Positions 1-7,598 of a stretch of DNA of 64,000 bases are shown piece by piece. The position numbers and the translations under genes are program-made. The notes below the pieces were generated by a model. That model was given only the letters and a program-made list of their open reading frames with translations, had not been told where the DNA came from and made no database searches. Every line of letters starts with the position of its first letter. Position 1 is the first letter of the stretch. The stretch comes from Marinicrinis sediminis (GTDB lineage: Bacteria; Bacillota; Bacilli; Paenibacillales; KCTC-33676). Location of the stretch: NCBI RefSeq assembly GCF_042685085.1, contig NZ_JBHUMM010000025.1, forward strand, positions 59,569-123,568. Direction: 5' to 3'.

Positions 1-921
1 CTGCCCTACCGCACGAGACAGCTTCGCTTTCCATGACTGCACCTGTTCTTCTCCGCCTGCTACTATCTGCCGAATCAGCTCGGTTATAGCCGTAATGAAC
101 GGGGCATAAGGTTTAGATTCCTGAAGCGGCTCACATTTCCCAACGACACCATAGCCGTCACGTTGCCATACGTAGTCTCGGAACGCCTGGACAAGAGCAG
201 ATTTCCCGCTTCCCGTATGCCCACCGATGAAGAGCAGTTCCTTGGAGCCTCGCGTGGAGCGGTCGTACACCTCTACCAACTGCTGCCATTCCCGAGCTCG
301 ACCTACTAGCTTATCGGGCAGACGCAAGCTGCTTCGTGCGTCCAGACTTCCTAACGGAAACGGATGGATCGTCCCTTCCGCCCGCCATGCTTCCGAGCCT
401 TTTCTCAGATCGTCCAGGAGACCGTACGCGCTCTGATACCGATCCTCCGGCGACTTGGAGAGCAGCTTCATCACGAGGTCGTTGACCATACCCGGAACCT
501 GCGGCTGCCTTGCGCTGACCGGAACTGGAAGCTTCGCCATATGGGCATGCATCCATTCGCCTAACGAATGGGCCTTGAACGGCGTCTCCCCTGTCAGCCA
601 TTCATAGAACAGAACCCCGATCCCGTATAAATCACTGCGATGATCAGGCTGTCTGAACATGCGTCCTGCATGCTCGGGAGACATATATGCGTATGCTTGT
701 TCAGCATGCTCTTGTGACTCATCTATCCACCGCAGCGTCACCTGTTCGCCGTTGACTACAACTCCGATGGTGTCGGGATTAATCCCATGAGGAATGGGAG
801 TAGACTGGTGCCGCTCTTGTACCCGTTCGACCAGCTGCATCGCCATTGAAAAAAAGAGAGACGTATCGATCCTGCTGGATTTCATGAAAGCACTTAAGGT
901 TGTATCGCGAGATTCATTCAT
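1..921 (-). CDS. Partial pseudokinase-AAA ATPase signalling protein (N-terminal 307 residues)
   Basis: The reading frame is open from an ATG at 921 to base 1, so the C-terminal part lies outside the window. An AGGAGG sits about 11 bases upstream of the start. Residues 80-113 match the C-lobe of Ser/Thr kinases (YMSPEHAGR, then SDLYGIGVLFYEWLTG). Residues 233-241 are a Walker A loop (GGHTGSGKS) followed by an AAA_16-like region. The architecture resembles the N-terminus of large kinase/ATPase/GAF hybrid sensors. There is no glycine-rich loop or VAIK lysine, and the catalytic HRD region reads PHGINPD (45-50), so the kinase lobe is truncated and probably inactive. Downstream domains (often GAF, histidine kinase or HTH) cannot be seen. 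Confidence 0.75.
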   Translation of the reverse strand, partial: MNESRDTTLSAFMKSSRIDTSLFFSMAMQLVERVQERHQSTPIPHGINPDTIGVVVNGEQVTLRWIDESQEHAEQAYAYMSPEHAGRMFRQPDHRSDLYGIGVLFYEWLTGETPFKAHSLGEWMHAHMAKLPVPVSARQPQVPGMVNDLVMKLLSKSPEDRYQSAYGLLDDLRKGSEAWRAEGTIHPFPLGSLDARSSLRLPDKLVGRAREWQQLVEVYDRSTRGSKELLFIGGHTGSGKSALVQAFRDYVWQRDGYGVVGKCEPLQESKPYAPFITAITELIRQIVAGGEEQVQSWKAKLSRAVGQ

Positions 922-1059
922 GGTTGCGCAGTCCTCCTGTTGCCAATTCGTCTGTCAGAAGCTCCCTGCAGGAGTCCCTGGGTGCCTGTTGCGTGAACAG
1001 GAGTCGATATATTGCCTAGCCATCTTTTCAAACTCTTCTTCTATTTCTATGTAACCGTC

Positions 1060-1080
1060 ATATCCAAAGTATATCAAATT
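1060..1080. repeat. Direct repeat copy A (21 bp, second copy at 11345-11365)
   Basis: A 21-base stretch beginning ATATCCAAAG is identical at 11345-11365. Weaker similarity continues about 40 bases beyond it (both copies then carry ACTAG and end near TGATTA). Both copies lie upstream of minus-strand genes. They could be a shared promoter or regulatory element (TATACT can be read on the minus strand) or recombination scars bounding the accessory DNA between them. The rest of 922-1219 holds only a weak hairpin at 1146-1171. Confidence 0.55.
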
Positions 1081-1219
1081 ATGGATATCGCTACTAGATC
1101 CACGATCCATCATTGCCCATGATTAGACCTGCACATAAACAAGAAACGAGTCCTCCTGTGAGAGAACTCGTCCAATCGATTCCGAATGGTTCGCCTTATG
1201 CTTACCAAGAGGCTTACCT

Positions 1220-1636
1220 TCAACACGCGGTATAAATTTGAAAGGTTACACCGAACTTGTCTGTCACATCACCAAAGCCGGGGCTGAAGGATTCCTCCCC
1301 AAACGGTATATTGACTTGCCCCTCTTGCCGCAAGGCTTCATAGATGCGTTTTGATTGTTCGACGTTATTGGTTGTGATGCAAATCGTGACCCGCTTCCCA
1401 CTGTCCATTGGTGTACCACCAGGTGAATCGGAGAGCATGAGCTCTGATTCTCCCACTTTCAGTGTGGCATGTGCCACCAGACTCTTTAATTCGTCCGTGA
1501 ACGTATTTGGCATGTCTGGCATATCTCCGTAAGTCATGATGGACAGCACCTCGGCACCGATGGCTTCTTCATAGAACGAAATGGCTTCTTTCGTTCGTCC
1601 CTCCAAAGTGATATACGGCGTAAGCTTGATTTTCAT
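1220..1636 (-). CDS. VOC-family (PhnB/YjdN-like glyoxalase-fold) protein
   Basis: 138 residues. The pattern of PhnB-like vicinal-oxygen-chelate proteins is clear: an opening PYITLEG with FYEEAIGAE, a central LMLSDSPGG, and the C-terminal FGDVTDKFGVTFQIY. Members are annotated as 3-demethylubiquinone methyltransferase-like or glyoxalase/bleomycin-resistance-like, and their substrates are usually unknown. The ATG at 1636 is chosen because GGAGGAGG lies about 7 bases upstream; the frame extends 15 codons further without an RBS. It is monocistronic, between accessory genes. A specific activity cannot be inferred. Confidence 0.82.
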   Translation of the reverse strand: MKIKLTPYITLEGRTKEAISFYEEAIGAEVLSIMTYGDMPDMPNTFTDELKSLVAHATLKVGESELMLSDSPGGTPMDSGKRVTICITTNNVEQSKRIYEALRQEGQVNIPFGEESFSPGFGDVTDKFGVTFQIYTAC

Positions 1637-2103
1637 ACCCTGTTCCTCCTCCATTTGGATGAAATGAATTTTGAGATTCATAAGTATAGACGTTCAAGCT
1701 ACGGCAAAATCATCGGTTAGTCTAGGATCAATGATGGACATGCCCATTTTTACTTTATTGATTTTGAGGAAATGCCGAAGCATAGCAATCCCGGGTCATC
1801 TAGACAAACATTGGTAGCAATCCAATAAATCTAAGTTCGGCTGAAGAATTCTGTCGAACCTGCTCCCAGTTCTGCCAAACCTTAAGAATCCTCCACTATA
1901 CACTTTGCTCTGATTATGTGACCTCTGTTAATCTGCTTTTGTTTTTACTATAAATATAAAGCTCACTATACATTGAATAAATGAGGAGAATCTTTAAATG
2001 TAAATTATTGGACAACTTCGTGTATTTAAATGGGGGAGTTCTGAAGTAGGTGTTTTTATGGTAATATATTCTCAAAGCCCAAAAGAGATGGGAGATTATG
2101 AAA
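1637..2103. other. AT-rich intergenic region upstream of the restriction gene
   Basis: No convincing gene. It is markedly AT-rich, with short T/A runs around 1935-1970 that could contain the restriction-gene promoter. A 22-codon ORF starting at 1981 has no family resemblance and was not called. Confidence 0.5.
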
Positions 2104-2835
2104 ATGACAGTAGATAACCAATCGGTACTTGGCGAAGATGTGCTAAATCAAATCATTGAGAATGCTAAAGATTTTTTCAGAACAGAAATTGTACCCAATC
2201 ATATTAAAAAGACTGAAGAGTGTAGAGACCTAAAGGCATTTAGACTAAACCCATTTTTAGATAAATATAAAGCCAGCTTTATAACTGGAAATATTGAAGC
2301 AATCAGCATAGCAAAGGCATTAGTGTACCCTAGGATAATAGGCACTTCAATAAATACGATATTCGGAAATAAGCTTCAAAAGTTTTGCAGCGAAGTTTTG
2401 GAAGGCTTTGCATCTACAACCTCCGGGATCGATATAGAATTCATCGACAAATTAGATGGTAAAAGGAAATACTGCCAAGTAAAGGCTGGGACTAATACGA
2501 TCAATGCAGATGATGTATACACGATAATCAATCATTTCACAGGTGTTAAAAATCTTGCACGTACTAACAATCTTAATATTGGCATTAATGATTTAATCGT
2601 CGGAGTCTTCTATGGTCACCCTAATGAATTAAGTGGGCATTACAAAAGACTGCAAAGAGAGCATCCCGTTTATGTAGGTACTGACTTTTGGAATCGCTTA
2701 ACGGGGCATATTAACTTTTACGATAGAATCACGGATGCTATTGGGGACGTAGCAACTGAGACAGATGGCACAGCGCTAGTTGAAGAAGTCATTAACAGCT
2801 TGGCAAAACAAATTGAAGTTTCACTTAAATACTAG
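2104..2835 (+). CDS. Type II restriction endonuclease, EcoO109I-like
   Basis: 243 residues from ATG 2104; GGGAG sits 9 bases upstream, whereas the ATG at 2098 is only 3 bases from it. The protein resembles the EcoO109I family along its length, for example IAKALVYPRIIGTS, FASTTSGIDIEF, YCQVKAG and NDLIVGVFYG. The PD-(D/E)XK core is visible as D110 (GIDIEF) and Q125-V-K127, with Q in place of the usual acidic residue. It would cut unmethylated DNA in the cytoplasm. It converges on a cytosine-C5 methyltransferase, which supports an R-M assignment. The EcoO109I site is RGGNCCY; the site here is unknown. Base composition is more AT-rich than the core genes. Confidence 0.8.
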   Translation: MTVDNQSVLGEDVLNQIIENAKDFFRTEIVPNHIKKTEECRDLKAFRLNPFLDKYKASFITGNIEAISIAKALVYPRIIGTSINTIFGNKLQKFCSEVLEGFASTTSGIDIEFIDKLDGKRKYCQVKAGTNTINADDVYTIINHFTGVKNLARTNNLNIGINDLIVGVFYGHPNELSGHYKRLQREHPVYVGTDFWNRLTGHINFYDRITDAIGDVATETDGTALVEEVINSLAKQIEVSLKY

Positions 2836-2844
2836 CATTTGAAT

Positions 2845-2871
2845 AATGAGAGGAGGATTCCTCCTCTCATT
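2845..2871. terminator. Bidirectional terminator between restriction and methyltransferase genes
   Basis: A perfect 13-bp inverted repeat (arms 2845-2857 and 2859-2871) followed by T-rich sequence on the plus strand. It lies in the 40-base gap between the two convergent stop codons and could end both transcripts. Confidence 0.8.
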
Positions 2872-2875
2872 TTAT

Positions 2876-4201
2876 TTATATCTGGTTCAAAACTTCAACA
2901 ATTGAAAGGCCAACTGCTTTAGCAAAGCTCACTGGGACTGCATTACCAATTTGTTTGTAGCGGTTAGCCGTAGATCCTTCGAACTCCCAACTATCAGGAA
3001 AACTCTGAATCCGCGCGTATTCCCTAACGGTAAACGGACGTGTCTCATCAGGATGACATCTTTCAGTTTGCTTCTGCGCAGGGGAGCATGTTAATGTCAG
3101 CGAAGGCTCTTCCCAAGATAAACGCCTAGCCATACCTGTTCTTCCCCCACCGGAAAAGTAACTCTTTCCCATGTATTCCCTTGCTAAGCCATCAGGAAGA
3201 TCCCGCCAATATCCCCCCGCTGGTACTAAATCCAAATACTTTTTCTTTGACTCGGGGTAACTTGCTCCGTCAGATTTGGGAACATCTTTAAGAACATCTT
3301 TTAGAACTAGGGTGCGACCATATGACTCAGGAAACTTGTAGCTAATATTTTTAGATTCAACCAAGTCCCTTCTAATACCAACAATTACAATTCGTTCTCT
3401 CTTTTGAGCTACATCATAGTTTAACGCGCTTAGAACTTTCCATTTTACCACATATCCCATATCTGAAAATACTTTCAACATCGTTTCTAGTGTTCTTCCA
3501 TTATCATGATTAACAAGTCCTCTAACATTTTCCGCAAGGAACATTTTAGGCTTTAACTCTTGCAATATCATCGAATAATAATAAAACATCGTTCCTCTAA
3601 TATCATCTAAACCCATTTTCTTTCCAGCATAGCTAAACGCCTGACAAGGATATCCTCCCGAAAGCAAGTCAATCTCGCAATCAGTTTTTAGATATTGACG
3701 AATTCCCGATGATGCTACTTTAATTACATCTTCCTCAATTACATTCCATTGAGGTCTATTAGTTCGCAGTGTTTGGCATGCATTTTTATCAACTTCTACA
3801 AGACCTAATGTTTCAAATCCAGCACTTTCTAGTCCTAAAGCAAGACCACCAGCACCCGCAAACAATTCCACCACATTATATTTCTTGATTGGAACTGTGT
3901 TTCTTACGTCTATAAAATCTATTGAGTCATCATCGTTCTCAAGTAATAGTTCCTCATCAATATCCAATTTTTCTTTGGTCAAATACATTTCTAGTTGTTC
4001 TTTAACTACGATGTCATCCAAAGGCACATTCAACACTTCACATAATCTCCTAGCATTTGATTTAATAGGGTCGAACTTGGGGGATAGCAGCATAGAAAGT
4101 TGATTTTTTGTAATGTCCAACTTCTCGGCGAGTTCTTTCTGTGATGAAATACCCGCCTTCTTCATTGTAGCTCTTACTTTATCCTTACTTATCAAATACA
4201 T
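2876..4201 (-). CDS. DNA (cytosine-5) methyltransferase with N-terminal HTH
   Basis: 441 residues. C5-MTase motifs occur in order: FAGAGGLALGL (motif I, from 114), PCQ with catalytic C186 (IV), ENV at 224 (VI), QKRERIVIVG near 266 (VIII), then the target recognition region and GNAVPV near the end (X). Residues 1-70 form an XRE-like helix-turn-helix (QKELAEKLDITKNQLSMLL). Such fused HTH domains let M.SsoII/M.Ecl18kI-type enzymes repress their own gene. A strong promoter and a palindrome lie just upstream. GGAGGG precedes the ATG by 6 bases. It protects the host from the convergent endonuclease. Confidence 0.93.
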   Translation of the reverse strand: MYLISKDKVRATMKKAGISSQKELAEKLDITKNQLSMLLSPKFDPIKSNARRLCEVLNVPLDDIVVKEQLEMYLTKEKLDIDEELLLENDDDSIDFIDVRNTVPIKKYNVVELFAGAGGLALGLESAGFETLGLVEVDKNACQTLRTNRPQWNVIEEDVIKVASSGIRQYLKTDCEIDLLSGGYPCQAFSYAGKKMGLDDIRGTMFYYYSMILQELKPKMFLAENVRGLVNHDNGRTLETMLKVFSDMGYVVKWKVLSALNYDVAQKRERIVIVGIRRDLVESKNISYKFPESYGRTLVLKDVLKDVPKSDGASYPESKKKYLDLVPAGGYWRDLPDGLAREYMGKSYFSGGGRTGMARRLSWEEPSLTLTCSPAQKQTERCHPDETRPFTVREYARIQSFPDSWEFEGSTANRYKQIGNAVPVSFAKAVGLSIVEVLNQI

Positions 4202-4218
4202 AGATAACCCTCCGAAAG

Positions 4219-4239
4219 AGTTAAGTTATTTATTTAACT
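4219..4239. promoter_or_regulatory. Candidate autoregulatory operator of the methyltransferase gene
   Basis: AGTTAA and TTAACT form an inverted repeat with a 9-base centre. It lies just downstream of the predicted transcription start and upstream of the RBS, where binding by the methyltransferase HTH domain would block transcription. This is inferred from position and symmetry only. Confidence 0.45.
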
Positions 4240-4249
4240 TTCTAAGGGT

Positions 4250-4279
4250 ATTATATTCCACTTCTATTAGTTTAGTCAA
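4250..4279 (-). promoter_or_regulatory. SigA-type promoter of the methyltransferase gene
   Basis: On the minus strand TTGACT (4274-4279) and TATAAT (4250-4255) are separated by 18 bases. The start codon lies about 50 bases downstream. Confidence 0.75.
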
Positions 4280-4452
4280 ACGAATGTTCGCTAATGGTAA
4301 TACAGTTTCTCTATTTCCCAGCCTTTTTTTGACTACCATTAAGTATGTACGGGTCAACGTATTGCGTCTCGGTATAACGTATTAAAGAAAATGAAAGTGA
4401 GGTGGGCAATTGTAGAGGCATTATCAAAGTATACGATAAATCCATTGTTTGA

Positions 4453-5500
4453 GTCTGTAAACTAGATTGTGTAAACTTCTAATCCGATTAATAGAAGTAG
4501 GAAAAAGGTTGAGATGGAAGTGGAAATGGACGAGCATTTGGGCTATGAAAAGCATGATGTAAAGAGCAAACAAACAGGAAATAGCCTCAATGGCAAAAGC
4601 AAAAAGAAGATCATAAGTGAATATGGAGAACAGGAGATTACGATCCCTCGGGATCGCCAAAGTGAATTTGATCCGATCGTGGTCAAGAAGCATCAGTCAA
4701 ATGTAAACGGAATCGAAGATCAAATCATCGCCCTGTATGCCAAAGGAGTCAGTATCCGCGAGATTCAGGATCATTTGCAGCAATTGTACGGTGTAGAAGT
4801 CTCCCCAACTTTCATTTCCAACGTGACGAACAAGATCCTCCCTTTGGTGAAGGAGTGGCAGAATCGTCCGCTCCAGGGCATCTACGCAGTCGTCTATTTA
4901 GATGCGATTCAATTCAAAGTGAAGCAAGATGGCGCGTTCATCAACAAAGCAGCTTACATTGTCATCGGGATTGATCTGGATGGGATGAAGGATGTACTGG
5001 GCATGTGGATTGGAGAGAATGAATCCGCTAAGTTTTGATTCAACCCGTTATGTTTCTTACAAGCATTTTAAAAAGGTGCCAGCGACAGAGGAAATGGCTT
5101 TCATGGAACTGGATCGGTTTGAAGAAACGTGGGGCAGCAAATATCCCCTCATCCTCCGCTCCTGGCGCAATAACTGGGAGGAGCTTGCCGCCTTTTTCAA
5201 GTACCCGCCAGAGATTGGAAAACTTATTTATACGACCAATATCATCGAAAACTATCATCGTCAATTACGAAAGGTGACGAAGAGAAAGAGCATCTTCCCG
5301 ACAGATGATGCTCCTCTAAAGATGTTTTATGTCATCACGATGAATGTCACACGAAAGTGGACAGATCGTGTTCAGAATTGGGGACAAATTCTTCTCCAGC
5401 TATCTGTCTTCTATCCAGATCGAATGGGCCACATTTACCCTGAATCATCTCCCTAAGGGAGATTCCTTATAAATGAGTTTACACAAAATTATAGACAGAC
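4453..5500. mobile_element. IS256-family insertion sequence remnant (about 1.05 kb)
   Basis: Imperfect 26-bp terminal inverted repeats bound the element: 4453-4478 and 5475-5500. Both begin GTCTGT and end with TTGTGTAAACT plus one base. The flanking 8-9 bases do not form a target duplication. Family members are usually around 1.3 kb, so roughly 250 bases are missing, consistent with the damaged transposase inside. It sits between the methyltransferase gene and the NYN gene. Confidence 0.85.
4475..5456 (+). pseudogene. Degenerate IS256-family (mutator-type) transposase
   Basis: The N-terminal piece reads EMDEHLGYEKH, later IPRDRQSEFDPIVVKKHQ and VVYLDAIQFKVK (first catalytic Asp), and stops at 5036-5038 after GENESAKF. 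Similarity resumes in another frame with TRYVSYKHFKKV, NIIENYHRQLRK (catalytic Glu region) and the C-terminus. About 60 residues holding the second catalytic Asp (CVDGL) are missing, with a frameshift at the junction. The first 40-50 residues before EMDEHLGYEKH are also absent: the frame opens directly after the left terminal repeat. It cannot encode an active enzyme. Confidence 0.88.
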
Positions 5501-5576
5501 CTTAGCATTAGATCTAAATTCCACTGGACTCAGGATTGAGTTGTAATCTTTAAGCAGGCCATTTTTATTAAATATC

Positions 5577-6227
5577 TTATTGAAGAGACTCTTTTTTATC
5601 AATCCTTAGACTATTATAGATACCTAGATCAACTTTATTTGACCGTCTTCCATTCTTAATAAAGGTGATCTGGTCATAGAAAAACTCCAAACCAATATAA
5701 ACTCCTTTTTGCTTTGCAAATTCCCTCAATTCGTCGTGACAACAATGAGTCCAACTAAATAATACAAATTCCCAACCTTCTTCAACCAAACCTTTAATAT
5801 CATATAAAAAACCTTCCTCTTTATTGTATCCTTTCCCATCTCCTGTGCAGAGTAGAATTGTTCCCTTATTTTTTTTATACTTTCTTGTATGTCGGTGCAT
5901 GCTTAACTGAAGTATATGATCTACGGTCTCGCTTTCCCCTTCAGAAGAGCGTTGAATTAGATCCGGCTTAATTCCCTTTTTTCTCAATTTTTTCCATACT
6001 TTATCGCTCTCAGGAGGTGTACTTCCTCCCCATACAACCTCCGAAAAATCAAATGTCCCTTTAGAAACCATATAAAGGAAATTAGAAAAGTGTATCCGCA
6101 AATCAAAGCGAGATTCACCTTTATGAGCGGCAAGTCTTTGTCCTTCAATAAAAATATTGGAATTATCGACGTAAAGTAGTAAAGGTTTTTCAAATGGTTT
6201 TGACCCACTAATAAAGATATTATACAA
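5577..6227 (-). CDS. NYN-domain (LabA/PIN-like) putative ribonuclease
   Basis: 216 residues from a TTG start with GGAGGG upstream. The NYN fold is indicated by LLLYVDNSNIFIEGQ (D21, N22, N24), a central D103 (ESETVDHILQ) and the CTGDG motif (D130): the acidic residues expected for a metal-dependent PIN-like nuclease. A basic C-terminal tail follows. It lies 108 bases downstream of the DUF262 gene on the same strand and may be the third gene of that unit, although the gap could hold its own promoter. AT-rich, and next to a mobile-element remnant. NYN proteins act on RNA in several bacterial systems; the target here is unknown. Confidence 0.72.
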   Translation of the reverse strand: MYNIFISGSKPFEKPLLLYVDNSNIFIEGQRLAAHKGESRFDLRIHFSNFLYMVSKGTFDFSEVVWGGSTPPESDKVWKKLRKKGIKPDLIQRSSEGESETVDHILQLSMHRHTRKYKKNKGTILLCTGDGKGYNKEEGFLYDIKGLVEEGWEFVLFSWTHCCHDELREFAKQKGVYIGLEFFYDQITFIKNGRRSNKVDLGIYNSLRIDKKESLQ

Positions 6228-6335
6228 AATAAATTCACCCTCCCCTAAATTGCTTACTTAGATACTATACCATATTGTGGGAATTAAGATATGTTATCTT
6301 TTTCCATTAATGCTAAAGACCTATCTAAAGAGGCT

Positions 6336-7598
6336 CTAAATAAGAGTGCTATTCCTTTGGATAAACGAATTTATTTCCTCTACCTTCTCTTCTTTCAGAC
6401 TTAAAGATGAGAGCGGGAGGTTGTGTATTTTATTATTTATAAATAAATAGTTCATAGTATTCTTCATGTTCGTAGTTGATGCTTTATATTCTATATCTGC
6501 AATAGGAGAATGAGATATTACTTCTTTAATTTCTTCAACTAGACTTTCCTTTTCAATATCTATATCAAAGTAATGAAAGATTGCAGCTAAAATTATAGAT
6601 ACCCCCATTAAAAATTTACTCTGTCGCTGTTTGTCTTCAGAGATCATACTTGTTGAAAAGGGGTATTCTATTTTTTCGGATATTTTAAGTAGAAAATTAT
6701 TGAATTTTATAAATTCTTGTTGTAAATATTCTAGGTTCTCATTCTCATTATTTTTATATTTAACAGATTTCCTTTCTAAAAATTTTTGGGATGCAGTAAC
6801 TCCATCCCTTACATCTTCTTGAAGCCCGCTTTCTATTACACTAAATATAATACACAGCTCTTGATGATTTTTTTGCTTATCATTACGTGATTTTGTTATA
6901 TTATAAATACGAAGTAGCTTCAATTCATTTGATTCTTTATTAAAATTTAATTCATCTTTCTCATTCGCTTCGATTAATATGTTAATAAACCTACTAATAT
7001 ATTTACTAGTTTCAGAAAAATATGTAGCCATTTCAATCTCTTGAATTTCTAATGGTTTCGTATTCCTGTTATATCGTTTAAATAGTTCTATTTCAATTTC
7101 AGGATCTTCAAAGCTTTCAAACTCCAATACAGATAAATGACTCGCTAATATTTTTATCTTATCTTTTTTTTCAAGTTCAGAAAAAGTCCTGTTCTCATAA
7201 AATGGATCATTTCCTAAAATATCGAGGTTCTTAAGCGGGAACTTATTATTAATATATCTATAAATTGCATTTAGTCGATGCTGTCCATCCATAACATGTC
7301 TTATTTGAGCGTCATTTTGTCCAGATATGACTAAAAACACTTCGGGAATAGGTATTCCTACTAACAACGATTCTATTATAGAACTTTCTTCTTTAGTTGA
7401 TGAACGATATGTACGCTGATAGTCTGGACTTAGTACTATCCCTTGTAAAACTTCCATTACCTTCTCTTCATTCATATCTTCCACTGATAATTTTAAATAT
7501 TTTTCTCCCTTATCAATAAATGTAACTATATCTTGAACGGATATAAGCGGTCGGTTTGCTTGAATATTTTTTATTGAATCCCTAAATTTATTACTCAC
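6336..7598 (-). CDS. DUF262 (ParB/sulfiredoxin-like) domain protein
   Basis: 420 residues from a GTG start. The DUF262 signature is present: LSPDYQRTYR (57-66), then RHVMDGQHRLNAIY with D104-G-Q-H-R-L. DUF262 is the NTP-handling N-terminal module of GmrSD, BrxU and SspE-type anti-phage enzymes. No C-terminal HNH (DUF1524) motif is visible; the C-terminal half is a long helical region. The GTG overlaps the TAG stop of the upstream FRG gene by one base (TAGTG) with AAGGGGG upstream, so translation is probably coupled. Strongly AT-rich. Defence function is inferred from family and neighbours. Confidence 0.78.
   Translation of the reverse strand: MSNKFRDSIKNIQANRPLISVQDIVTFIDKGEKYLKLSVEDMNEEKVMEVLQGIVLSPDYQRTYRSSTKEESSIIESLLVGIPIPEVFLVISGQNDAQIRHVMDGQHRLNAIYRYINNKFPLKNLDILGNDPFYENRTFSELEKKDKIKILASHLSVLEFESFEDPEIEIELFKRYNRNTKPLEIQEIEMATYFSETSKYISRFINILIEANEKDELNFNKESNELKLLRIYNITKSRNDKQKNHQELCIIFSVIESGLQEDVRDGVTASQKFLERKSVKYKNNENENLEYLQQEFIKFNNFLLKISEKIEYPFSTSMISEDKQRQSKFLMGVSIILAAIFHYFDIDIEKESLVEEIKEVISHSPIADIEYKASTTNMKNTMNYLFINNKIHNLPLSSLSLKEEKVEEINSFIQRNSTLI

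Noticed and set aside
4279..4292. CGAATGTTCG near the methyltransferase promoter, resembling a LexA box
   Set aside because: Arms match but the four central bases of the LexA consensus spacing are missing.
4440..5515. Target-site duplication of the IS256-like element
   Set aside because: The 8-9 bases outside the two terminal repeats do not match.
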